Assembly: GCF_030540765.1 (NCBI RefSeq)
Contig: NZ_JAUOEL010000001.1
Location: 744,001-808,000 of the forward strand
Reading direction: 5' to 3'
From: Flavivirga jejuensis
GTDB lineage: Bacteria > Bacteroidota > Bacteroidia > Flavobacteriales > Flavobacteriaceae
DNA length: 64,000 nt
The position numbers and the translations under genes are program-made. This document shows positions 16,826-26,410 of the stretch, piece after piece. How positions within the stretch are numbered: the stretch's first letter is position 1; the number at the start of each line of letters is the position of its first letter. The notes below the pieces were generated by a model, which searched no databases, was not told the origin of the DNA, and saw only the letters and a list, made by a program, of their open reading frames with translations.

Positions 16826-17394
16826 TCTAAAAGAATTCCCCCTAGACTCTGCCTCGGGCCTGGCTGACAAAGCTACGGTATACCCACAAATTATTGAAGC
16901 CTAAATGATATTTGTAAAGTTTTAAAGGCTCAAAAATAATCGTTAAGAGCAGATCATAGGGCAAGCCCAGACCCTTCGTAAGAATAAAGCACAAAACTTC
17001 GAAACCCAGGAGCATAGCCTTGGATGCTGTGATGGGGCGACGCGAAGATTTGGGCTTGGTTCTTCTTAAGCGCAGCGCGAGAAGAAATTCCTTCGAAGGG
17101 GCGTCTTTTCTTTTGTTACTTTTCTTTGGACGAGCAAAGAAAAGTAAATAAAAAATAGAAACCTTCTTTAAAAGATCTGGGATCCATTAGTTTGCAAATA
17201 TTATTATAGAAGAACAATTCTCCAATACTAGCGTTATATTTTAATCAATAAAACTTCATGGTATTCTGAATGGATCCAACAAATAATTTTGAATGACATT
17301 TATTTTAATAAAAGTAAAGTAACGATTTAAAATTTCTAATATTCAGGTGGATTCTTGTCTACTTACGCAAGATGACGGTTGCCTGACATTTACA
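16826..17394. repeat. Non-coding spacer with nested palindromic repeats
   Basis: No gene is seen in these 569 bp. TTACTTTTCTTTG (17116-17128) and CAAAGAAAAGTAA (17135-17147) form a perfect 13-bp stem. Just before it TTCTTC..GCGC and GCGC..GAAGAA pair around 17071-17095. A wider pair, AAGCCCA (about 16973) with TGGGCTT (about 17054), encloses the left part. Compared with the AT-rich surroundings this block is GC-rich and looks like a dispersed flavobacterial repeat. It sits between two convergent transcription units and could also end transcription. Confidence 0.55.
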
Positions 17395-20300
17395 TTACTC
17401 TAATTGTAACACCAAGTCTTCAGAATTTACCATAGTACCAGCTTTCAAAACAATTTGTTTTACAGTAGCATCTTCAATGGCTGTTATAGTCGTTTCCATT
17501 TTCATAGCTTCAATAATAAACAGCGGTTGATTTTTTACGACTTTTTCACCCTTTTTTACCAAAATGGTAGAGAGCATACCTTGTAAAGGAGCACCTATTT
17601 GTTTCTCATTTGCTTTATCTGCTTTTATATGTTCAACCTTATCTACCTTAATAGATGTGTTTTTAATTTCTACACTACGCCCTTGTCCATTTACCTTAAA
17701 ATACACGGTAACGATACCATCAAGATTGGGTTCTCCCACAGATTCCAGGGTGATGAGTACTGTTTTTCCTTTATCTAATGACACCATGATTTCTTCACCC
17801 ACGTCCATACCATAAAAGAAATTCTTAGTAGGCAAATGCATCAGGTTGCCATATTTTAAATGTTTGTTATAGGCATCTGTAAATACTTTTGGATAAAGAT
17901 TATAAGATAAAAAATCAGTAATATCAGCAGGTCTCCCTAAACCTTTTTCAAATGTTTTGATAAAAGATTTGTAGTCTTCTTCAAGATCTAAAGGAGGTAG
18001 ATGCGCATTTGGTCTATCTGTATATGGTTTTTGATCTTTTAAAATTAATTTTTGAAGTTTTTTTGGAAAGCCTCCAACGGGTTGTCCTAAATCTCCTTTA
18101 AAGAAACTTACAACAGATTGTGGAAACGAAATAGTATCACCACGTTCTAGTACATCTTCAATGGTTAAATTATTACTAACCAGATATTGTGCCATATCTC
18201 CAACAACTTTTGAGCTGGGTGTCACTTTTATAATGTCTCCAAAAAGCTGATTTACTTGTCCATACATTTTTGTTATTTCATGAAAACGATCTTCTAAACC
18301 TAAAGCCTGTGCTTGTGGTTTTAAATTAGAATATTGCCCTCCAGGAATTTCATGCTTAAATACTTGTCCAGATCCAGCCTTTAAACCAGATTCAAAAGGG
18401 TAGTAATACTCCCTAACAGATCCCCAATAGTTTGAATAATCATTTAAAGAGTCTATATTTATAGAAGGTTCTCTTTCATGAAACTTTAGCATTTCTACAA
18501 TCGAATTGAAGTTTGGTTGCGATGTTAACCCAGATAAACCACCTAAGGCTACATCTACAACATCTACACCCGCTTCTATCGCTTTTAAATAAGTAGCAGA
18601 TTGAATGGATGAGGTGTCATGTGTATGTAAATGGATAGGAATGTCTATTTCTTGTTTTAGTGCCGAAATAAGTTCGAAAGCTGCATGGGGTTTTAATAAA
18701 CCAGCCATATCTTTAATACCTAAAATATGCGCACCAGCATTTTCGATATCTTTGGCAAGGTTCGTATAATATTTTAAGTTGTACTTTGTGCTTTTTGTAT
18801 TTAAAATATCGCCAGTATAGCAGATAGAGCCTTCAGCTAGACCAGCCGTTTTGTTTCTAACATGTTCTATACAAGGTGCTATGGACTGCATCCAGTTAAG
18901 CGAATCAAAAATTCTAAAAACATCCACACCATGTTCCCAAGATTGTTCTACAAATTTTTCTATTAAATTATCTGGGTAAGCCTTATAACCAACGCCGTTA
19001 GAACCTCTAATAAGCATTTGTAATAAAAGATTAGGCATGGCTTTACGAAGCATTTGTAAACGCTCCCATGGGTTTTCTTGTAAAAAACGCATACAAACAT
19101 CAAAGGTAGCACCACCCCAAACTTCCATGCTGAATATTTCTGGATGGTTTTTTGCAAAACCTTCGGCAACTTTCATCATGTCGTAAGTACGCATTCGAGT
19201 GGCTAATAAACTTTGATGTGCATCACGCATCGTAGTATCTGTAAAATGAACCTTTTTTTCATTTTTCAACCATTCAGAAAATTTTTCTGGACCTAGTTTT
19301 GTTAATAGGTCTTTCGTGCCTTCGGTATAATGGGGTGTTATATCAAATTTTGGAACTTTAGGCTTTACAAAGGTTTTTAAGGGGTCTAATTTTTTTACAT
19401 CATCATTTCCATTTACGATGGTATCTCCAAGATAAGTGATTAGCTTTGTCGCCCTATTTCTAGACACCTTAAAATTAAATAAATTGGGGTTAGACTTAAT
19501 AAAGTTTACCGTTACTTTTCCTTTTTTAAAAGTGTCATGTTTTAGAATATTACTTAAAAAAGGGATGTTGGTTTTTACCCCACGAATTCTAAATTCGGCC
19601 AAAGCGCGGCTTACTTTTCTACTAGCGCCATCTAAAGTTCTACTATTTGCAGTAACTTTTACTAACATAGAATCGAAAAAAGGAGAAATGCTAACCCCCT
19701 GGTATATACTTCCAGCATCCAAACGAATACCAAATCCAGAAGCACTTCTGTATGCCGAAATAGTGCCGTAATCTGGCTTGAAATTGTTTTGAGGGTCTTC
19801 GGTAGTTATTCTACATTGCAAGGCATAGCCCGTTATTTTTATAGCATCTTGGTTTGCTATTTTTATTTGTTGATCAGATAACTTATAGTCGCCAGCTATA
19901 AATAATTGAGTTTTAACTAAATCGATATTTGTAATGACCTCGGTTACGGTATGTTCAACCTGAATTCTTGGATTAACTTCAATAAAATAAATAGAATCAT
20001 CCTCATCTACCAAAAACTCTACAGTACCAATGTTATTATAATCTACGGCTTTACAAATTTTAATAGCATACTCATATAAAGCTGTTTTTGTTTCTTCTTT
20101 TAAACCATAAGAAGGCGCAAACTCTATTACTTTTTGATAGCGACGTTGTACAGAACAATCCCTTTCATATAAATGTACTGTGTTACCATAATTGTCTGCA
20201 ACAATTTGAATTTCAATATGTTTTGGGTTTTCGACAAATTTTTCTAAAAAAACGGTATCATCTCCAAAAGCATTAAGTGCTTCTCGTTTGCTTTCATTGA

Positions 20301-20847
20301 AAGCACTTTTTAATTCTTCTTCTTTTCTTATAACGCGCATACCTCTACCACCACCACCAGAAGCTGCTTTTAGCATGACAGGGTACCCGATTTTTTTAGC
20401 TTCACTTAATGCAATTTTTATGTTACTTAAGGAATTAGTATTGCTTTTTATAATAGGAATATTGTTATCGACGGCGACTTTTTTAGCTGTAATTTTATCG
20501 CCCAAAGATTTTAAAACAGAGATTTTTGGTCCAATGAAAATAATGTTATTAGCTTTACATGCTTGTGCGAAGTCTGCATTTTCAGAAAGAAAACCATAAC
20601 CAGGGTGAATGGCGTCTGCACCACTTTCTAATGCGATTTTTATAATAGCATTTATGTTTAAATATGGTTTTAATGGTTCATTATCTTCTCCTATTTGATA
20701 GGCTTCATCAGATTTTTGCTTGTGAAGAGAATATCTATCTTCGAATGTATAAATACCAACAGTTTTTACGTTAATTTCTGCACATGCTCTAAAGATTCTT
20801 ATAGCAATTTCACCACGATTGGCAACCAATACTTTTTCTATTTTCAT
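17395..20847 (-). CDS. pyc: Pyruvate carboxylase
   Basis: 1150 aa, the full length of a single-chain pyruvate carboxylase, which makes oxaloacetate from pyruvate, bicarbonate and ATP (anaplerosis). Domains in order: biotin carboxylase (residues 1-450; KVLVANRGEIAIRIFRA, the Gly-rich ASGGGGRGMR ATP-grasp loop, EVNPRIQVEH), carboxyltransferase (about 530-810; DTTMRDAHQSLLATRMRT, HLHTHDTS), the PC tetramerisation/conserved region, and a C-terminal biotinyl domain with EAMKMETT, in which Lys 1116 would be biotinylated. ATG start at 20847. It is monocistronic: a long spacer lies on each side. Cytoplasmic. Confidence 0.97.
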   Translation of the reverse strand: MKIEKVLVANRGEIAIRIFRACAEINVKTVGIYTFEDRYSLHKQKSDEAYQIGEDNEPLKPYLNINAIIKIALESGADAIHPGYGFLSENADFAQACKANNIIFIGPKISVLKSLGDKITAKKVAVDNNIPIIKSNTNSLSNIKIALSEAKKIGYPVMLKAASGGGGRGMRVIRKEEELKSAFNESKREALNAFGDDTVFLEKFVENPKHIEIQIVADNYGNTVHLYERDCSVQRRYQKVIEFAPSYGLKEETKTALYEYAIKICKAVDYNNIGTVEFLVDEDDSIYFIEVNPRIQVEHTVTEVITNIDLVKTQLFIAGDYKLSDQQIKIANQDAIKITGYALQCRITTEDPQNNFKPDYGTISAYRSASGFGIRLDAGSIYQGVSISPFFDSMLVKVTANSRTLDGASRKVSRALAEFRIRGVKTNIPFLSNILKHDTFKKGKVTVNFIKSNPNLFNFKVSRNRATKLITYLGDTIVNGNDDVKKLDPLKTFVKPKVPKFDITPHYTEGTKDLLTKLGPEKFSEWLKNEKKVHFTDTTMRDAHQSLLATRMRTYDMMKVAEGFAKNHPEIFSMEVWGGATFDVCMRFLQENPWERLQMLRKAMPNLLLQMLIRGSNGVGYKAYPDNLIEKFVEQSWEHGVDVFRIFDSLNWMQSIAPCIEHVRNKTAGLAEGSICYTGDILNTKSTKYNLKYYTNLAKDIENAGAHILGIKDMAGLLKPHAAFELISALKQEIDIPIHLHTHDTSSIQSATYLKAIEAGVDVVDVALGGLSGLTSQPNFNSIVEMLKFHEREPSINIDSLNDYSNYWGSVREYYYPFESGLKAGSGQVFKHEIPGGQYSNLKPQAQALGLEDRFHEITKMYGQVNQLFGDIIKVTPSSKVVGDMAQYLVSNNLTIEDVLERGDTISFPQSVVSFFKGDLGQPVGGFPKKLQKLILKDQKPYTDRPNAHLPPLDLEEDYKSFIKTFEKGLGRPADITDFLSYNLYPKVFTDAYNKHLKYGNLMHLPTKNFFYGMDVGEEIMVSLDKGKTVLITLESVGEPNLDGIVTVYFKVNGQGRSVEIKNTSIKVDKVEHIKADKANEKQIGAPLQGMLSTILVKKGEKVVKNQPLFIIEAMKMETTITAIEDATVKQIVLKAGTMVNSEDLVLQLE

Positions 20848-21207
20848 TTATTAAAGAATTACAGTTATAAGAGGTCATAAAACTAATAAATTATTGTGAG
20901 TAAATGATTATGTTTTTGTGATGTTGTTAATTGAAATGTGTTTTTGTTGTTAATTGTGTAATTTTTTTGTTTTGAACTTAAAAAATCCAAAACAAAAAAA
21001 TGATTAGAGCTTAGAAACTGTTTAAATTTTATCCTTTAGCCTATTTTGCCTTGACTGAGAACGTAATTCACCCAAACTAATTCCAAAAACAAAACTTAAA
21101 CAATTTCTTAGATGTTGTTTGGACAATGTGAAATATGGATAAGAATTTTTAAGTGATATATTTTATATGCTTTTAAAAAAAATTACTTTTGCCTAAAAAA
21201 TTACTTA
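20848..21207. repeat. Spacer containing a MITE-like inverted-repeat element (about 21008-21113)
   Basis: TTAGAAACTGTTTAAATTTT near 21011 and AAAACTTAAACAATTTCTTA near 21093 are imperfect terminal inverted repeats (about 17 of 20 match) enclosing roughly 60 bp without coding capacity. That layout suggests a miniature element or IS remnant. A clear target-site duplication is not visible. The remainder of the spacer holds divergent promoters for pyc and the phosphatase. Confidence 0.4.
21184..21191 (+). promoter_or_regulatory. -7 box of the metallophosphatase gene
   Basis: TACTTTTG fits TAnnTTTG exactly, 16 bp before ATG 21208. No canonical -33 element is apparent. Confidence 0.4.
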
Positions 21208-21939
21208 ATGAGACTATTTGCAATAGGAGACATCCACGGCGGTTTAAAAGCATTAATTCAAGTATTAAATAAAATTGAAATTAAAGATGAAGATAGTCTT
21301 GTTTTTATGGGAGATTATGTGGATGGTTGGAGTGAATCGGCTCAAGTAATTCAGTTTTTAATAGAGTTATCTCAAAAAATAAATTGTGTTTTTATAAAAG
21401 GAAACCATGATGTTTGGTGTGAAGGTTGGTTAAAATCTGACGACGTGAATCCTGTTTGGTACATGCATGGAGGTAAAGAGACTATTGAAAGTTATGCTTC
21501 TTTTTCAAAAGATGAAAAAAAGACTCATTTAGAGTTTTTTGAAAATATGCCATTGTACCATATTGATAATGAAAATCGCTTATTTATTCATGCAGGTTTT
21601 ACATCTATGCATGGAGTTAAAAAAGAAGTTTTTAAAGAAACGTTTTATTTTGACAGAACACTTTGGGAGATGGCTTTAACAAAGGATCGTAATATAAACG
21701 AAGACTCTGTTTTATATCCTAACCGTTTAAAACATTATAAAGAAATTTATATTGGACATACGCCAACAACTAACTTTAATTCAGATATTCCCATGCATGC
21801 TGCTAACGTTTGGAATATTGATACGGGAGCTGCTTTTAAAGGAAAGTTGTCTGCTATGGATTTAGACTCAAAAGAAGTTTTTCAAAGTGATAATTTACCT
21901 GCTTTATATCCTAATGAAAAGGGAAGAAATAAAGATTAA
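21208..21939 (+). CDS. Calcineurin-like metallophosphatase (PPP/ApaH-like serine/threonine phosphatase)
   Basis: 243 aa cytoplasmic phosphatase. All metal-ligand motifs of the PPP-type fold are present: GDIHGG (near 7), GDYVDG (near 36), GNHDVW (near 66), IHAGF (near 126) and GHTPT (near 190). Length and motifs fit bacterial PrpA/ApaH-like enzymes that hydrolyse phosphoproteins or dinucleoside polyphosphates. Substrate unknown. It has its own promoter and is flanked by a hairpin at 22037-22052, so it is probably monocistronic. Confidence 0.85.
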   Translation: MRLFAIGDIHGGLKALIQVLNKIEIKDEDSLVFMGDYVDGWSESAQVIQFLIELSQKINCVFIKGNHDVWCEGWLKSDDVNPVWYMHGGKETIESYASFSKDEKKTHLEFFENMPLYHIDNENRLFIHAGFTSMHGVKKEVFKETFYFDRTLWEMALTKDRNINEDSVLYPNRLKHYKEIYIGHTPTTNFNSDIPMHAANVWNIDTGAAFKGKLSAMDLDSKEVFQSDNLPALYPNEKGRNKD

Positions 21940-22036
21940 TCTTATTTAACGTGATTTAGCTTTCAACTTCTAAAAATTTTTGACACGAATTCCGTTTTAT
22001 AATGTTAATTATTTTATGCTTTGGTATTTTACGAAG

Positions 22037-22052
22037 CAGACTTTTTAGTCTG
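22037..22052. terminator. Short hairpin between convergent genes
   Basis: CAGACT-TTTT-AGTCTG, a perfect 6-bp stem 98 bp after the phosphatase stop and before the convergent TIGR04283 glycosyltransferase. There is no long T-run, so terminator function is uncertain. Confidence 0.3.
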
Positions 22053-22109
22053 TGAAAGTGAACCTATGGACTTAGAATCTATAGGAGTGGTTTACCCGTC
22101 TTTCGTTAT

Positions 22110-22802
22110 TTAATAAATATATTTTTTATAATAACGATTTAACTCGTTGGCATCGGCACCCATCCATTTTTTTAGGTGAATTCTCCAATAATAATATTGT
22201 AATTTCCATACGCCATTGGTATAGTAGCATCTCGCTGAGGTTGTTAGCCATTTTTGAATCACAACAAATTGTTTGCGATCATATAATCTTGCAATTAAAT
22301 CGTTGTCTTCATAAATAGTGAAATCTTCATTAAAACGACCAATGTTATTAAAAAGGGAGGTTGTTATAAACTGACTTTGATCACCACCTCGACAGGCTTG
22401 CCAAGATAAACGAGTTAGTTGCCCAGCTAGTTTTAGCCATAAATGATTACTATTAAATTTCATTCTAAAACATCCAGCTTCATGGCCTTTTTTGACCTCG
22501 GTTATAATAAGGGTGTCAAAATTTTTAGGAGGAAATGAATCGGCATGTAAAAAATAAAGAATATTTCCAGTGGCGTATTTTGCGCCTAGATTCATTTGTT
22601 TGGCTCGTCCTTTTGGTGAACTGAAAAAACTTATAGATTTGTATTTTGAAACGATATCTAGCGATCCATCTGTACTACCACCATCTACAATAATTATTTC
22701 TGCGATGTTTTCTTTTGAAGAGTTTTCTAAAAGGTGTGTAAGCAGATTATCAATATGATCCGCTTCATTTAACATGGGTATAATGATTGAGATTCTATTC
22801 AT
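22110..22802 (-). CDS. TIGR04283-type glycosyltransferase, arsenosugar-associated
   Basis: 230 aa GT2 enzyme. IIIPMLNEADHI and IIIVDGGSTDGS form the nucleotide-sugar site; GRAKQMNLGA and FLHADS are signatures of the rSAM/selenodomain-associated transferase 2 group (TIGR04283), and CRGGDQ lies near 145. RefSeq names this family an arsenosugar biosynthesis glycosyltransferase. It probably attaches the aglycone-side moiety or another sugar to the arsenoribose. Its start overlaps the DUF547 gene by 8 bp, so the two are co-translated; the remaining pathway genes lie further along the same strand at 28-41 kb. Confidence 0.85.
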   Translation of the reverse strand: MNRISIIIPMLNEADHIDNLLTHLLENSSKENIAEIIIVDGGSTDGSLDIVSKYKSISFFSSPKGRAKQMNLGAKYATGNILYFLHADSFPPKNFDTLIITEVKKGHEAGCFRMKFNSNHLWLKLAGQLTRLSWQACRGGDQSQFITTSLFNNIGRFNEDFTIYEDNDLIARLYDRKQFVVIQKWLTTSARCYYTNGVWKLQYYYWRIHLKKWMGADANELNRYYKKYIY

Positions 22803-23634
22803 TTAAATTCCAGTTATAGTCTTTAAAATTCTTTTTTGCTTTATCGGAAATGGTGATTTCTGAGTACTGATTTAGAAAATTAATTAATGTTCCTGCTTGT
22901 TTAAAATCTTTAGCAAACCATTGGAATATTTTTGACAGCTTAATATGGTCTTTAGAAATATCATTTCTTTCAGAATCACTTAAAAAATCTTTAGTTGCAT
23001 TGGTTAGTTGTTCATCTATGTTTGACGGAATAAAAGCTTCGTTTTGTAATTTAGGACAAGAAAAGGACGCACATACAATAGCAAAATGGATGCGAGGTTC
23101 GTTCATTTTACGTAAAATTTGATGTTCAATCTCATTTAAATTATACCATTTTTCGCCAAGCTTCCAGAAACGTTGCTCCCAGGGTTTATTAATATCCTTA
23201 ATGCTATTAATAGGGTAATAACGTAGAATTAAATCGATAGTCATCGCATTGTAAGCATTAATCCAATAAGCAAGCTTTTCTTCCTTTGTCCAGGAATTTT
23301 GAGGCATATGTTCTCCCAAGTAATTAATGTAATGTGTTAATGCCTTCCTATTGGATTTAAATGCTTTATAATTAACGTTGCCTTTATTCGATACATACTT
23401 TTGTAGTAATGTATCCCACGAAGTATGGTTAAAAGTATTTGCAGGCTTTGTTTCTCTTGTTTTTATAATGGCATCGTTGTTTATAGAAATTACAGTGTCC
23501 ACTTTATGATGGGTAGTTTTATCGATTTTTGCTTCAACCTGATCCTTTTTGTTTAAGGGACTTGCTGTAGTGCTTTTTGCACCGGAGCAAGACAATAAAG
23601 TAATTATGGTTAATATCGTTATGGTATATTTCAT
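22795..23634 (-). CDS. DUF547 lipoprotein in the arsenosugar locus
   Basis: 279 aa. MKYTITILTIITLLSC is a lipoprotein signal with Cys 16. A low-complexity linker leads to the DUF547 domain: KLAYWINAYNAMTIDLILRYYP, LNEIEHQILR, RIHFAIVCASFSCPKL, KNFKDYNWNLN. The function of DUF547 is unknown. DUF547 proteins commonly accompany TIGR04283 glycosyltransferases, as here, where the reading frames overlap by 8 bp. It is a paralogue of the protein at 10823-11533. The 472-bp leader upstream contains a hairpin element (23905-23975). Confidence 0.85.
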   Translation of the reverse strand: MKYTITILTIITLLSCSGAKSTTASPLNKKDQVEAKIDKTTHHKVDTVISINNDAIIKTRETKPANTFNHTSWDTLLQKYVSNKGNVNYKAFKSNRKALTHYINYLGEHMPQNSWTKEEKLAYWINAYNAMTIDLILRYYPINSIKDINKPWEQRFWKLGEKWYNLNEIEHQILRKMNEPRIHFAIVCASFSCPKLQNEAFIPSNIDEQLTNATKDFLSDSERNDISKDHIKLSKIFQWFAKDFKQAGTLINFLNQYSEITISDKAKKNFKDYNWNLNE

Positions 23635-23904
23635 ATGAAGCCTTTTAAATGCTTAACAAGTAGATTTTTAGGACTGTATTACAATACAGATTTGGGTTGA
23701 AATTAATGTAGCTTGTTAAAAGTTGGTAATACTTTTGACGGAATTTAATAAATATTCTTACTTCAAACAATAAATTTAAGCGTAAAAGGCTTATGCTTTA
23801 CAGCATTTTTAAATACGAAAAATGTTTAATAAATCTGTTAGTCGCAGATAATTAGAAAAATAAAATCAGGAGATAGTAAGCCTGTTAAAAATATTATAAA
23901 AAAA

Positions 23905-23975
23905 GCCAAAGCTCATTCTTACTTATGATGAGAGTCTCGAAATTTGAGATATTGCTTTGGCTTTTAAGGAGAGTG
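23905..23975 (-). promoter_or_regulatory. Structured element A (stem with T-run) in the leader of DUF547-TIGR04283 operon
   Basis: On the minus strand GCCAAAGC pairs with GCTTTGGC about 45 nt later, followed by seven T. Inside, UCUC/GAGA and CUCAU/AUGAG could form two small hairpins, giving a three-way junction. The 3' arm reads GAATGAGCTTTGGC. Related 3' arms, GAGTGAGCTCTG, occur at 27337-27392 (with a compensating 5' arm CAGAGC) and 26365-26410. It could be an attenuator or small RNA, or simply a terminator for upstream transcription. The rest of 23635-24106 shows nothing else except the terminator at 24061. Confidence 0.4.
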
Positions 23976-24060
23976 GGTTCGGTAGTGTAATCTACTGAGT
24001 TGTCTTATTATTATAGCAGAAAAGATGGCAATAAAACTTGTGTAAAGCATAAAAGCTATA

Positions 24061-24096
24061 AAACCACCGTTATTATTACAATTATAACGGTGGTTT
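24061..24096. terminator. Rho-independent terminator after the astacin gene
   Basis: AAACCACCGTTAT (24061-24073) and ATAACGGTGGTTT (24084-24096) form a perfect 13-bp stem with a 10-nt loop, starting 11 bp after the astacin stop codon. Short T/A runs flank it on both sides. Confidence 0.75.
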
Positions 24097-24106
24097 TTAA
24101 ATAATT

Positions 24107-26068
24107 TTAATTTGCTAAATCAATAGAAAAGTTGTCGATTCTAACATCTGAACCGTTTTCTACTGAATTAACAGCGTATAAAGCAACTTGATCTGTTGTT
24201 GGTGCAAATTCCAGTTCTACAATTTGACCTCCGCCGTGTGAAGAGTCTATTGAATTTGTATGGATGGTTTGCTGTCCTATAAATTGTGCTATTGTATTTA
24301 AGTTTGTAACTGTTGAAGGGTTTGTTGCATTGGGGTGTAAAACTCTAAAATCTAACTCACCAATTGTTCCGCTATTAGTTATTGAGTAATAAAACCTTAA
24401 TCTATATGTAGCCCCTGGAGTTACGGCGTCTAATAGTTGGTATGCTGTTCTTTGCTCTCCGGGAACATTAGTTAGTTTTATAGAACCTCCTCCTTGATTT
24501 CCGGGGTCGTCATTAGAATCTGTTGAAGAACCTGCTTGTTTAGGGAAGTTAGGGTTGTACCATTCTACACACGAGCATGTGTAACTGGCACCATTGTAAG
24601 GGGCTTCTTTTATTGAAAAAGTTGGGTTTTTAATTTCTGGAATATTAATAGGGCTACTTACTATTTCTATAGAAAAGTTGTCGATTCTAACATCTGAACC
24701 GTTTTCTACTGAATTAACAGCGTATAAAGCAACTTGGTCTGTTGTTGGTGTAAATTCCAGTTCTACAATTTGACCTCCGCCGTGTGAAGAGTCTATTGAA
24801 TTTGTATGCATGGTTTGCTGTCCTATAAATTGTGCTATTGTATTTAAGTTTGTAACTGTTGAAGGGTTTGTTGCATTGGGGTGTAAAACTCTGAAATCTA
24901 ACTCACCAATTGTTCCGCTATTAGTTATTGAGTAATAAAACCTTAATCTATATGTAGCCCCTGGAGTTACGGCGTCTAATAGTTGGTATGCTGTTCTTTG
25001 CTCTCCGGGAACATTAGTTAGTTTTATAGAACCTCCTCCTTGATTTCCGGGGTCGTCATTAGAATCTGTTGAAGAACCTGCTTGTTTAGGGAAGTTAGGG
25101 TTGTACCATTCTACACACGAGCATGTGTAACTGGCACCATTGTAAGGGGCTTCTTTTATTGAAAAAGTTGGGTTTTTAATAGTTGGTAAAATAACACCTG
25201 TAATTGGGGGATACATTTTAGAAATTCCAATAATGTCATTATTAGATAAACCATCTCTTTGGTAAGGGTAATTAGCACTCCCGTCTTTAGTAGTGATAGT
25301 GGGTTCTCCGTTTTTACTAAATGCATAAGGTGGGTACATCATAATACTACCAAAGTCAAATACTTCTGTGTATTCTTTTCCATCTGTACCTCTTTCTATA
25401 TATGTTCTAAAATTATGCTCATAACCTGAAGTAATGTTGTCGTAATGCACAGTTATGTATTCATCTTGATCCGATCTACTTTGTTCGTGCCATAAACCAA
25501 GAGCATGGCCTATTTCATGAATTGTGGTACCTGTTGAGCATCCATAGGCTAAATTAATATATTGTCTACCTCCAACTCTTCCAACAGAAGAAGAGCAACC
25601 TGTTCCAATTCTAAAGGTAATATAATCTTGTGTTGTATCAGTTTTTGGGTAAAAACGAATTGATGTGTTTTGTTCCCAGTGATCAATAGCATCATGAACT
25701 CTATACTGATTAGGTAAATCACTTTCTATTTCATAATATACAGTATTGTTTCCCCACCGGGCTGTTGTTCTTCCAACGCTTTTTATAGCATTGGTTTTAT
25801 TAGCATAGTATTCATTGTCTGGAATAATAATCATGTCTCCTCCAAGAATATATTGATTGCCTACTTTTTCAACTTCAATAAGTTGATCAAAGTATTTAAC
25901 AGTTGTAACTTCTCCTTTAACTCCATAATTTTCAACGAAGTTCTCTTTTAAGTCATTGTTTTCTAAATTTTTTGCAGTTTCATTGTTTGGATTAAAATCT
26001 TTTTCACATGCTGTAAAAAGATTAAATAGAATCATTAATGTAAGTGTTTTAATTAGTAAGTGTTTCAT
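24107..26068 (-). CDS. Astacin-family (M12A) zinc metalloprotease lipoprotein with duplicated C-terminal domain
   Basis: 653 aa. Lipobox FNLFTAC with Cys 21. Residues about 95-290 form an astacin catalytic domain: HEIGHALGLWHE (His 184, Glu 185, His 188, His 194), a Cys pair (158 and 177), and SIMMYPPYAF as the Met-turn with the Tyr ligand. Two tandem copies of a 170-residue beta-rich domain follow (about 297-467 and 479-650). At DNA level they are 512 bp with only four differences by my count. The domain begins PTFSIKEAPYNGASYTCSC and looks like a carbohydrate- or surface-binding jelly roll, but I cannot name it. It is probably displayed on the cell surface. It lies inside the arsenosugar locus with no obvious pathway role. 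Confidence 0.88.
   Translation of the reverse strand: MKHLLIKTLTLMILFNLFTACEKDFNPNNETAKNLENNDLKENFVENYGVKGEVTTVKYFDQLIEVEKVGNQYILGGDMIIIPDNEYYANKTNAIKSVGRTTARWGNNTVYYEIESDLPNQYRVHDAIDHWEQNTSIRFYPKTDTTQDYITFRIGTGCSSSVGRVGGRQYINLAYGCSTGTTIHEIGHALGLWHEQSRSDQDEYITVHYDNITSGYEHNFRTYIERGTDGKEYTEVFDFGSIMMYPPYAFSKNGEPTITTKDGSANYPYQRDGLSNNDIIGISKMYPPITGVILPTIKNPTFSIKEAPYNGASYTCSCVEWYNPNFPKQAGSSTDSNDDPGNQGGGSIKLTNVPGEQRTAYQLLDAVTPGATYRLRFYYSITNSGTIGELDFRVLHPNATNPSTVTNLNTIAQFIGQQTMHTNSIDSSHGGGQIVELEFTPTTDQVALYAVNSVENGSDVRIDNFSIEIVSSPINIPEIKNPTFSIKEAPYNGASYTCSCVEWYNPNFPKQAGSSTDSNDDPGNQGGGSIKLTNVPGEQRTAYQLLDAVTPGATYRLRFYYSITNSGTIGELDFRVLHPNATNPSTVTNLNTIAQFIGQQTIHTNSIDSSHGGGQIVELEFAPTTDQVALYAVNSVENGSDVRIDNFSIDLAN
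24123..25180. repeat. Two 512-bp direct repeats inside the astacin gene
   Basis: 24123-24634 and 24669-25180 are offset by 546 bp (182 codons) and differ at four positions in my reading. The near identity implies very recent duplication or gene conversion. Recombination between them would delete one domain in frame. Confidence 0.92.
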
Positions 26069-26364
26069 TTTTCTAATATTTTTGGATTAATTTTCATACA
26101 ATTAAATTAAGTGTTTACTCTACATAAATACATGCCTATTTTAACCGTTTTATATTCTAATTTAACCCTTGTGTTTTTGATAAAATAACTAATTGAAACA
26201 CAGGTGTTTATGTGTGATTCTGAATGTTACTATTTGGTTAAATTTCTGTGTTTTTTCTTGTCTTAAAAGCTAATGTTAAAATAAGTGTGTTGAAAATGAG
26301 GTGTTTATAGAAGTTTATCGTCTTTTAGGTTGGTGTGTGATTATAGGGTTTTATCCTTATTTAA

Positions 26365-26410
26365 AAGTCAGAGCTCACTCGTGTTTATGAAAAAAGTCCC
26401 TTAATATTTT
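26365..26410 (-). repeat. Partial copy (C) of the GAGTGAGCTCTG element
   Basis: On the minus strand CACGAGTGAGCTCTGACTTTT matches the 3' half of element B at 27337-27392, with no matching 5' arm. About 70 bp further on, ATCTGAGAGGGATTA (26469-26485 region) also recurs near 27590. The two spacers therefore share blocks. Otherwise the spacer 26069-26659 holds only the upstream region of the astacin gene; I see no gene in it. Confidence 0.4.
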
